Position numbers and translations under genes: made by a program. This document shows, one piece after another, positions 46,322 through 53,574 of a DNA stretch of 64,000 nt. The stretch spans positions 587,604 to 651,603 of the forward strand of contig JACOUT010000002.1 of the NCBI GenBank assembly GCA_016177705.1, given 5' to 3'. The notes under the pieces are model-generated. The model did not search any database. It was given only the letters and a program-made list of their open reading frames with translations, and had not been told where the DNA came from. The DNA comes from Deltaproteobacteria bacterium. GTDB taxonomy: Bacteria > Myxococcota > UBA727 > VGSZ01. Numbering within the stretch: position 1 is the stretch's first letter; the number at the start of each line of letters is the position of its first letter.

Positions 46322-47677
46322 GTGCTGGAAGCGCTCGCCGCTGTGTTCGGGTTGGTCGCCGCTGCCGGCGCGCCACCGGCGCGGCCAGGAGACGGGCCGC
46401 CCGACCTCGTCGCCAAGGCCTACGCCGCCGCCGAGGAGGCGCGCTACTGCGACGCCGTACCGCTGTTCCTGGCGCTCCACGGGCGCGCGCCCCAGGCCAA
46501 GCACCTCTACCGCGCCGCCGAGGTGGCGTACGCGGCGCGCGACCATAGGATGGCGCTCGACCTGTATCGCTCGGTGCTGGCGGCCTACCCCACCTTCGAG
46601 AAGGCGCGCTCCGTCGCCGACAAGGTGAAGCAACTAGAGCAACTCACCGGCAAGGGAGAGCTCGGCGAGGTCTGCCCGGAGCCGGCGCGCGAGTGCGGCG
46701 ATTGGGTGGTGGTGCCGGGCGAGCAGTGCGACGACGGCAACCTGGCGGACGGCGACGCCTGCGACGGCAACTGTACCTTGTCCTCGTGCGGCAACGGCGT
46801 GCGCGCCGGCGCCGAGGCGTGCGACGACGGCAACCTGCAGGACGGCGACGGCTGCGACGCCAACTGCACGCCGTCGTCGTGCGGCAACGGCATCGTCGCG
46901 CCGCCCGAGCAGTGCGACGACGGCAACCAGGTCGACGGCGACGGCTGCGACCGCGGCTGCGTGTACTCGGGCTGCGGCAACGGCGTGCTCGGCGCCGACG
47001 AGGAGTGCGACGACGGCAACGCGAAGAACGGCGACGGCTGCGATCGCAACTGCACGCGCTCGCGCTGCGGCAACGGCGCATTGCAGAGCGGTGAGGAGTG
47101 CGATGACGGCGACAGCGAGGACGGCGACGGCTGCGACGCCGGCTGCCGCTCTACGCGCTGCGGCAACGGCGTCGTCACCGCGGGCGAGCGCTGCGACGAC
47201 GGCAACCTGACGGACGGCGACGGCTGTGACAGCAACTGCACGCCCACCGGCTGTGGCAACGGCATCGTCACCGAGGGCGAGCGCTGCGAGGACGGCGCTG
47301 CCGACGAGGGCATGGTGTTGCTCGGCGGTGGCCTGACCTTTGCGGGCGCCGCGCTGACCGCGTCGAGCCTGGTGCTGGCCGGCTTCGGTGCCGTGCCCGC
47401 CCTCGACCACACCGCCGCCGCCGCCGCCATCGAGGAGGCCGAGGGCCGCGCCGATCAGGATCTCGATGGGGCGCTCGAGGACGCGCGCACCGCGCAGACG
47501 ATGGCGGCCGAAGCAAACCGGCGCTGGCTGAGCTACGGCGCGCCGCTCATGGTTACGGCGGCGGCGAGCTTGCTGGTGGGGGTGGCCCTTGGCACCACTG
47601 GCATCTGGCTGTGGACTGAGCACGCCCCGCCCCCAATGACGCCCGGTGATCCGAAGGACGAGGAGCGCATCCCATGA
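46322..47677 (+). CDS. Cys-rich CDDGN-repeat membrane protein (DUF4215-type)
   Basis: A 451-residue exported protein. A signal-like N-terminus is followed by a helical, TPR-like region (about 30-110: KAYAAAEEARYCDAVPLFLAL, then HLYRAAEVAYAARDHRMAL). Seven ~30-residue tandem repeats follow, each of the form CGNG...G..CDDGN..DGDGCD..C, the repeat characteristic of myxobacterial surface proteins. Two hydrophobic helices (GGGLTFAGAALTASSLVLAGFG and MVTAAASLLVGVALGTTGIWLW) flank a helical linker at the C-terminus. A TATAAC six bases ahead of the GTG at 46322 suggests a leaderless start. It overlaps the next gene (ATGA). Confidence 0.82.
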   Translation: MLEALAAVFGLVAAAGAPPARPGDGPPDLVAKAYAAAEEARYCDAVPLFLALHGRAPQAKHLYRAAEVAYAARDHRMALDLYRSVLAAYPTFEKARSVADKVKQLEQLTGKGELGEVCPEPARECGDWVVVPGEQCDDGNLADGDACDGNCTLSSCGNGVRAGAEACDDGNLQDGDGCDANCTPSSCGNGIVAPPEQCDDGNQVDGDGCDRGCVYSGCGNGVLGADEECDDGNAKNGDGCDRNCTRSRCGNGALQSGEECDDGDSEDGDGCDAGCRSTRCGNGVVTAGERCDDGNLTDGDGCDSNCTPTGCGNGIVTEGERCEDGAADEGMVLLGGGLTFAGAALTASSLVLAGFGAVPALDHTAAAAAIEEAEGRADQDLDGALEDARTAQTMAAEANRRWLSYGAPLMVTAAASLLVGVALGTTGIWLWTEHAPPPMTPGDPKDEERIP

Positions 47678-47871
47678 GGCGGCGGCGGCACGTGCTCCTC
47701 GGCTTGGTGCTGCCGCTCGGATTGGCGGCTGCCTGCGAGCTGCCGACGCCGCCCTTTGGGCGCGTGTGCGACGCCGAAAACCCCTGTCCTGACGGCTACC
47801 TGTGCGATGAGCAGGCGTGTATCCCGCGGGAGCTGGTGGCCGACGCTGGCCCGCTCGACGCCGGGCCTTGA
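47674..47871 (+). CDS. Small Cys-rich lipoprotein
   Basis: A 65-residue product with a basic N-region (MRRRRH), hydrophobic core and lipobox LAAAC (Cys21). Only ~45 residues remain after processing, with four cysteines in CDAENPCPDGYLCDEQAC, a pattern of short disulfide-knotted motifs found in myxobacterial surface proteins. It overlaps the Cys-rich repeat gene by four bases and so belongs to the same transcript. Function unknown. Confidence 0.75.
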   Translation: MRRRRHVLLGLVLPLGLAAACELPTPPFGRVCDAENPCPDGYLCDEQACIPRELVADAGPLDAGP

Positions 47872-47972
47872 CCCCGGCCCCCTGCCCGCTCCACCCCACG
47901 CCAAAAGCCCGCCAGGTCGGCTAGAGATAACCAGGCCACGGATCGAGCGAAAACCAGCGAGAGAACCAGGCG

Positions 47973-50576
47973 ATGCCGACCATCAACGACCCGCCCAAAC
48001 GGCCGTCCCACGCCACCCAAGGCGTCACTCAGCGCGGGCGCCAGGTGGCGGACAAGACCGCGGTCGCCGTCAACGAGCCGGGCAAGACCGTCGAGGCCGG
48101 TAAGGCCGCCGCCGGCGCCGACTTCGGCGGCGTGGTCTCCGTCGCGGCGCTCAGCGAGCTCGACGCGCTGTGGAGCGCCAAGCAGCTCGACAAGGTGGCG
48201 CTGCGCATGGGCCAGATGGTCGCGCCGCTCGTCGGCGTCGACTTCACCGGCCTCGATCCGGCGGCGCTCGACCAGCTCGCCGGGCGCCTGTTCGTGCTCG
48301 AGCAGCGGCTGACCACGCTCATCAACCGCATGTCGATGGTCGAGGGGCCGGAGAAGCTGACGGTCGCGCTCAAGGCGCAGCGCGAGCTTGCCGGCGTGCA
48401 AACCGCGGTGTTCCGCGAGGCTGTGCGCTTACAGGACAGCTCGACCAAGACGCCGGTCGGGCAGTGGGTGGTCTTCAAGGACACCGAGAAGAAGCCGGGC
48501 TTCCATACCCCCGAGGCGCACGAGGCCTACTACCTCGAGAAGCTGCGCAAGTTCATCGGCGAGGGCGGCGACCCCGAGCAGGTCAAGGTCATCGACGCCA
48601 AGTTCCTCGCGTCGGTGAAGGACGGCCAGCTCTGCGAGTACGTGGTCGACGGCGTCGACGTGGCGCGCGCGGCCGAGGTGCACCCGGGCAAGCCGTCGCC
48701 CGGTCACACCGTGCTCGCGAAGGGTGGCGAGGCGCTCACGGCCGGCACGTTCATCGTCAACAAGGACGCGCGCGGTGCCATTACCCAGGTCGTGATCGGC
48801 ACCTTCAGCGGTCACTTCAGGAGCGGCATCGAGGCGCAGCACCACCTGGTGCGCCACCTGGTCGCCGCCGGCGTGCGCCCCGAGTGCATCGTGCAGCGCG
48901 AGGGCCAGGCGGGTAACCCGCGCACGCAGGAAATCCTGGCGCGCATCCTTGGCACCGAGGGGGCCGCCGCGCAGCGCGCCGAGCAGGCGATGATCACGGA
49001 GGCCTACCGCTGGGATCCGTTCGCCGCGCCATCGCCGCCCCCCGAGAAGAAGCCGGGCGAGGGCACCGCGCCCAAAGTCGTGGGGCCGCGCGCGCAGACG
49101 CTGCCGAAGCACGCGCTCGCCGACGCGCTGCGCGCGATGCAGAGCTGTGTCAGTGAGGCGCTGCGTGACGGCGTCATCCTGAGCACCCAGGTGGGCGCCA
49201 ACGGCCTGTCCGAGGTGACGAGTATCGTCAACGCTGTCGACGAGACGCTGCGCATCGCCGACCAGACCGGCAACACCGTGGTGTTCGTGCAAACCAAGGC
49301 GCTGTTGCGTCACCTCGCCGGCCTGCCGGCGACCAACATCGACGACGCCGGCCGCGCCGAGCTCGCGAAGCTGCTCGCGCGCTTCGATGCGCGGCCCGTT
49401 GGTCTGCAGGCCTTCGATCCAGCCGACGTCATCTCGCAGCCGCCCGCCAAGGACCGCCGCACGCGCATCGTCGCCACCATCAACCCGCGCGCCACCGAGG
49501 CGCAGCTCAAGAAGATGATCGTCGCGGGCATGGACGTGGCGCGCTTCAACACCGCGCACGGCACGGTCGACGAGCAGGTGGCGCTGATGAAGCGCATCCG
49601 TGCGGCGGCCGCCAGCCTGGGCCGGCCGGTCAGCATCCAGATCGACCTCGAGGGGCCAAAGATCCGGCTCGGCAAGTTCGCCAACCCGCAGAACCTCGAG
49701 TTCAACGACATCTGGCTCAAGGAAGGCGCCAAGGTCAAGCTCACCACCAAGGCCGTGCTTGGCAGCGCCGAGCTGTTGCCGGTCGACTACCCGACCCTGT
49801 GCGACGACGTGAAGCCGGGCGATCCGATCTTCCTGAACGACGGCACCGTCGAGCTGACCGTGACGTCGGTCGACAAGGCCAAGGGCACGGTGGAAGCCGA
49901 GGTCGCGCTCGGCGGCAAGGTTTGGGACCGGAAGGGCATCAACCTGCCGAGCTCGCAGCTCTCGGTGCGCACCATCACCGACGAGGATCTGGCCAACCTG
50001 GGCGCCTTGTTGCCGCACGTCGACCTGGTGGCGTCGTCGTTCGTGCGCGGCCCCGAGGACATCCTGTTCCTGCGCGAGCGCATGCGACAGCTCGGCCGCG
50101 TCGTGCCCATCATCGCCAAGATCGAGCGGCCCGAGGGTCTGCAGCACCTCGAGCAGATCACGCTGGTGGCCGACGCGCTGATGGTGGCGCGCGGCGATCT
50201 CGGCGTCGAGATCGGCTACGAGAACGTGCCGGCGGCGGAGCGACGCATCAACGCCATGGGCAAGCTGCACGGCAAGCCGACCATCGTCGCCACCGAGGTG
50301 TTGATGTCGATGGTCAAGGATCCGTCGCGACCGAGCCGCGGCGACGTCGAGGGCCTGTATGCCGCCGTCTACGACCGCGGCGCCGACGCGGTCATGCTCG
50401 GCAAGGAGACGAGCTTCCCCGATCACCCGGGCGAGGTGATCGCAGCGGCCAACCGCGTCATCGAGAAGGCCGAGAGCGAGCGGCGCCAAGACCCGTGGCG
50501 GAGCGGGCTGCCCGAGGTGGGCGTCGGCACCGGGCCCACCACCGTGGCCGCGCTGCGCATCGGCGTGCGTAGCTGA
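47973..50576 (+). CDS. Pyruvate-kinase-like enzyme fused to a large N-terminal region
   Basis: An 867-residue protein. From about residue 495 it has the pyruvate kinase A and B domains: RTRIVATINPRA, MDVARFNTAHG, DLEGPKIRLG, DRKGINLPSS, DLVASSFVRGPEDI, IIAKIERPEG (catalytic Lys, metal Glu), VARGDLGVE (metal Asp), PTIVATEVLMSM and DAVMLGKETS. The Ser of the usual NFSHG is Ala here. The normal C-terminal allosteric domain is absent; the chain ends ~25 residues after the barrel. The N-terminal ~490 residues have no recognised enzyme. Residues ~150-330 contain GTFSGHFRSG (FSGHF at 278-282) ahead of HHLVRHLVAAGV, resembling the SGHY-type segment of plant IQM-like proteins (weak inference). It starts a co-directional run with the unknown, CYTH and Ppx/GppA-like genes. 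Confidence 0.8.
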   Translation: MPTINDPPKRPSHATQGVTQRGRQVADKTAVAVNEPGKTVEAGKAAAGADFGGVVSVAALSELDALWSAKQLDKVALRMGQMVAPLVGVDFTGLDPAALDQLAGRLFVLEQRLTTLINRMSMVEGPEKLTVALKAQRELAGVQTAVFREAVRLQDSSTKTPVGQWVVFKDTEKKPGFHTPEAHEAYYLEKLRKFIGEGGDPEQVKVIDAKFLASVKDGQLCEYVVDGVDVARAAEVHPGKPSPGHTVLAKGGEALTAGTFIVNKDARGAITQVVIGTFSGHFRSGIEAQHHLVRHLVAAGVRPECIVQREGQAGNPRTQEILARILGTEGAAAQRAEQAMITEAYRWDPFAAPSPPPEKKPGEGTAPKVVGPRAQTLPKHALADALRAMQSCVSEALRDGVILSTQVGANGLSEVTSIVNAVDETLRIADQTGNTVVFVQTKALLRHLAGLPATNIDDAGRAELAKLLARFDARPVGLQAFDPADVISQPPAKDRRTRIVATINPRATEAQLKKMIVAGMDVARFNTAHGTVDEQVALMKRIRAAAASLGRPVSIQIDLEGPKIRLGKFANPQNLEFNDIWLKEGAKVKLTTKAVLGSAELLPVDYPTLCDDVKPGDPIFLNDGTVELTVTSVDKAKGTVEAEVALGGKVWDRKGINLPSSQLSVRTITDEDLANLGALLPHVDLVASSFVRGPEDILFLRERMRQLGRVVPIIAKIERPEGLQHLEQITLVADALMVARGDLGVEIGYENVPAAERRINAMGKLHGKPTIVATEVLMSMVKDPSRPSRGDVEGLYAAVYDRGADAVMLGKETSFPDHPGEVIAAANRVIEKAESERRQDPWRSGLPEVGVGTGPTTVAALRIGVRS

Positions 50577-50643
50577 CCCGCGAGCGCGCCACACCCGTCG
50601 ACGTCCAACGCTTTCGTCCCGAGCCGGAGGAGTGAATCGCACG

Positions 50644-51588
50644 ATGCTCACCAGGGTCAGAGGCGGCAACGTAGAGCGCCTGCGGGCGGCCGGTGGCTTC
50701 ACCGAGCACCCCGAGGTGCAGCGTGCGCTCGCCTACCTGGAGCGCCGCGCCGGCAAGGGCGGCGCGTCGTCGATGCTGTTCCTGCCGGCGCGCGGCACGG
50801 CGTTTCAAGCGTGGGCCTTCGCGTACGACACCGGCCTCGCCAAGGAGATGAACATCACGCGCGCCACCGGCGACGTGCTTCGGGGCACCTTGGTCATCAA
50901 CATCTCCGGTCACGCGAGCGGGGGCCTGAGCGAGCGCGTGCTCGGTTGGGTGGAGCGCGAGCTGACGCGTCAGGGCGTGCGCATCGGCGACGACGCCAAG
51001 CGCTTCCTCGCGCTGCGCTCTGCGTGTGACGAGGCGGTGCGCGCACACCAGGCCCAGGGAGGGCACGGCGGAGCGCTCGAGGTGCGCTTCGAGGGCAAGA
51101 CCATCGCGCTGCCGAGGCAGCTCGTCGACCAGATGCGCCGCGCCAGCATCGAGAGCGGCGACGCCGCGCTGTTCGAGCTGGCAGAGCTCGGCAACGACGC
51201 CCTGCGCAAGGTCTACGGCTCCGAGAACACCTACCACGTGCGTGTGCGCACCCCCGACGGCAAGGTCACCGACCTCGACGAGGTGCCGCGCAACCAGCCG
51301 AGCAAGGTGGAGTACGCCACGCGCATGCCGGTCGAGCTGCCGCTCCTGCCGGGCGAGACCGTCATCGAGGCCTGGCCGACCAACTCGGCCGGCGTGGCGG
51401 GGTACGTCGAGGCGCGGCGCTATCGCATCCACTTCGGCAAGGATCTGTTCGACGCGAACAAGGCCGACGCAGCCGCGCTCGGTTACCAGGCCGCGCACAC
51501 CGAGATACGGTGGGGCACCACGCACGAGCACGACGACCTGGAGCGAAACGGCGTCAACCCGTCGCCGCGCCCCTATCAGGACTTCTGA
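50644..51588 (+). CDS. Unknown protein with an SGH segment
   Basis: A 314-residue protein with no signal peptide or membrane helix. Residues ~80-120 contain RGTLVINISGHASGGLSERVL followed by a helix and QGVR, close in layout to the FSGHFRSG...LVRHLVAAGVR part of the previous gene, so the two may share a domain. A long helical part and a late beta-rich part (VEYATRMPVELPLLPGETVIEAW) follow. The start was set at the ATG 50644 with GGAGGA 12 bases upstream; the GTG at 50632 abuts that site and is less likely. A 67-bp gap follows the pyruvate-kinase-like gene. Confidence 0.72.
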   Translation: MLTRVRGGNVERLRAAGGFTEHPEVQRALAYLERRAGKGGASSMLFLPARGTAFQAWAFAYDTGLAKEMNITRATGDVLRGTLVINISGHASGGLSERVLGWVERELTRQGVRIGDDAKRFLALRSACDEAVRAHQAQGGHGGALEVRFEGKTIALPRQLVDQMRRASIESGDAALFELAELGNDALRKVYGSENTYHVRVRTPDGKVTDLDEVPRNQPSKVEYATRMPVELPLLPGETVIEAWPTNSAGVAGYVEARRYRIHFGKDLFDANKADAAALGYQAAHTEIRWGTTHEHDDLERNGVNPSPRPYQDF

Positions 51589-51593
51589 GCCCC

Positions 51594-51658
51594 ATGACCG
51601 AGCAGCACGACTGGACCGTATGACCGAGCAGTATGACTGAACTGTATGAGTGAAAACA
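51594..51658 (+). repeat. 13-bp tandem repeat ladder of start codons ahead of the CYTH gene
   Basis: Five near-copies of a 13-mer (ATGACCGAGCAGC, ACGACTGGACCGT, ATGACCGAGCAGT, ATGACTGAACTGT, ATGAGTGAAAACA) begin at 51594, 51607, 51620, 51633 and 51646. Since 13 is not a multiple of three, the ATGs at 51594, 51620, 51633 and 51646 fall in successive frames. The first opens a 9-codon ORF whose TGA overlaps the ATG at 51620; the next two open 6-codon ORFs. Only the ATG at 51646 reads into the CYTH protein. The preceding gene ends just 6 bases before the ladder. Confidence 0.85.
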
Positions 51659-52332
51659 GCAGCGGCCGCGAAATCGAGCTGAAGCTCCGTGTCGACGACC
51701 TCGGGGCGCTGATGCGCATCGCGCAGGTCGCGGGCGGAGTGCCCGAGCGCACTGCGCATCAGACCAACAGCTTCTTCGACACCGACGACCGCGCGCTCGG
51801 CATGACGGGCCTGGTACTGCGCCTGCGCGAGGAGCGCGTCGAGGCGACCACGCGTTTCTTCCTCACCGGCAAGGGCCCGGGCACGCGCGACGGCAGCCTG
51901 ACCAACGTCATCGAGGAGGAGATCGAGATCGACCCTGCCGTCGCCAAGGCGCTGCGCGAGGGCGCCGACCCGATGGCGCCGCTCGACGTCGACCCGCCCT
52001 CGCGCAGGAACATCGTGGCGGCCATGCGGCGTGCCTTGGCAGGCCGAGCGCCACACATCATTGGCACCTTCCAGAACGAGCGCGTGCGCCTGCCCACCAC
52101 GCTGTCGGTCGCAGGTGTCGACGTGGCGGTGGTGCTCGAGCTCGATCGCGTGGCGTTTCCCGGCGGCGTCGTGCACCACGAAGTCGAGATGGAAGTGCCG
52201 ACCGGCGTCGACCCGCAAGCGGCCGCCGACGCGTTCCACGCGTTGTTCGGCAAGGCAGGCGTGGTCGGGCGCGTCTCGCCGGGCAAGGCGCGGCGTCTGT
52301 TCGCCGCGCTCCGGCGCGAGTTGGCCTCCTGA
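51646..52332 (+). CDS. CYTH-domain protein (triphosphate tunnel fold)
   Basis: A 228-residue protein. The N-terminal EIELKL supplies the ExExK motif (Glu9, Glu11, Lys13). QTNSFFDTDDRAL, VLRLREE, and later VAVVLELDRVAF and HHEVEMEVP give the alternating charged strands of the triphosphate tunnel fold. Family members hydrolyse or bind triphosphates, inorganic tripolyphosphate, polyphosphate or make cAMP; which applies here cannot be told. It sits between the unknown SGH gene and the Ppx/GppA-like gene. Its ATG is the last in a ladder of 13-bp repeats, and no Shine-Dalgarno site precedes it, so re-initiation from upstream mini-ORFs is plausible. Confidence 0.88.
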   Translation: MSENSSGREIELKLRVDDLGALMRIAQVAGGVPERTAHQTNSFFDTDDRALGMTGLVLRLREERVEATTRFFLTGKGPGTRDGSLTNVIEEEIEIDPAVAKALREGADPMAPLDVDPPSRRNIVAAMRRALAGRAPHIIGTFQNERVRLPTTLSVAGVDVAVVLELDRVAFPGGVVHHEVEMEVPTGVDPQAAADAFHALFGKAGVVGRVSPGKARRLFAALRRELAS

Positions 52333-52383
52333 CCATCGCCGACCGGCATTGCCCGGGCGGGGCGAGCCGGTGAGGGTGCACGC

Positions 52384-53574
52384 ATGATTAAGGGCCCCGG
52401 GGGCAAGCGCCCCATCATCACCGAGCGCAGCGCCGGCAAGCAGGTCGCGCCTCACACCAACCAGGCGCGGCAGGCGGCGGTCGAGCAGCCCCATGCCGAG
52501 GGGCACGACCCGACGAGCGCGCTGACGCCTGCGGGCACCATCCCCGTCGAGCAGCGCGCCGGCCGCACCACCGCGACCCGCAAGGTCGATCGCAAGGCAC
52601 TGGCGGGACGCAGCTTCGCCGCCATCGACCTCGGCAGCTCGAGCGTGAAGATGCTGGTGCAGACCGTGGGCGCCGACGGCAAGCTGCGCACTGTCGCCGA
52701 CGTCAAGATCGGCTGCGCGCTCGGCAAGGGCGTGCAGCCTGGCCAGCCCATCCCGGCCGAGAACCAACAGCGCGCGCTCGACGCGCTCGAGAAGATGCTC
52801 GCCATCGCCGCGCAGCACGGCGTCGACGCCAAGGACATCCCGATGGTGACGACCGCGGTGGTGCGAAACGCCAGCAACGGCGATGCGCTGCTCGCGCGCA
52901 TCCACGGCGAACGTGGCCTGGTGCGCGCCAAGGTGCTGTCGGGCGACGACGAGGCCGCCATGGGTTACCGTGGCGCGCTCGTGATGACGGGCGGCAAACA
53001 GGGCAGGTACGCCACGCTCGACCTCGGCGGCGGCAGCTTCCAGCTCGCCATCGGCACCGAGAGGAAGATGACCGCCGGCGGCAGCACGCAGGTCGGCAGC
53101 AACCTGATCCTCGACACCATGCTCGCGCCGGCCGCCAAGCCCGACGGTGCGGGCGACCCCGCGGTGTTCGCGGAGGTGGAAAAGAAGCTCGCGCAGCTCG
53201 CGCCCATGCCGCTCGACGTCGCCGAGCTGCGCGGCCGCACGCTGGTCGCGACCGGCGGCATCTCCAAGTTCCTGCGCGCCCACTTCGGCAAGGACGTGAT
53301 CTCGCAGGACGACATCGAGACGCTGCGCCGCCAGGTGATCGCCCTGCCCTACGCCGAGCGCGTGGCGCTGGTGCAGGGCACCAAGGACGAGGCGACGCGG
53401 GTCGCGCTCGGCATCGACACGCCCGAGGGCGCGCTCGACTACGGCAAGAAGCTGCCGGCCTCCACGTCGCTGTTGCTGCACATCCTTGACGGCATCGGCG
53501 TGCAGCAGGTGCGCGTCAGCGAGACCGACGCGCGCCACGCGCTCGTCGACGCGCGCGTCACGGAGTGCACGTGA
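52384..53574 (+). CDS. Ppx/GppA-family protein, N-terminal domains only
   Basis: A 396-residue member of the exopolyphosphatase/pppGpp phosphatase family. FAAIDLGSSSVKMLV is phosphate motif 1, VTTAVVRNASNGDALLARI and AKVLSGDDEAAMGY precede LDLGGGSFQLAIG, motif 2, and TLVATGGISKFL follows. The usual GGGSTE has Gln in place of Glu, and SGEEEA reads SGDDEA. The C-terminal HD-type region of full-length Ppx is missing. About 75 residues before the first motif are Pro/Ala/Arg-rich and low complexity. It follows the CYTH gene by 51 bases and its TGA overlaps the POT start, so it is in one operon with both. Confidence 0.87.
   Translation: MIKGPGGKRPIITERSAGKQVAPHTNQARQAAVEQPHAEGHDPTSALTPAGTIPVEQRAGRTTATRKVDRKALAGRSFAAIDLGSSSVKMLVQTVGADGKLRTVADVKIGCALGKGVQPGQPIPAENQQRALDALEKMLAIAAQHGVDAKDIPMVTTAVVRNASNGDALLARIHGERGLVRAKVLSGDDEAAMGYRGALVMTGGKQGRYATLDLGGGSFQLAIGTERKMTAGGSTQVGSNLILDTMLAPAAKPDGAGDPAVFAEVEKKLAQLAPMPLDVAELRGRTLVATGGISKFLRAHFGKDVISQDDIETLRRQVIALPYAERVALVQGTKDEATRVALGIDTPEGALDYGKKLPASTSLLLHILDGIGVQQVRVSETDARHALVDARVTECT

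Noticed and set aside
51594..51645. Mini-ORFs of 6-9 codons treated as genes
   Set aside because: They are too short to support as proteins; described as a repeat and possible translation control instead.
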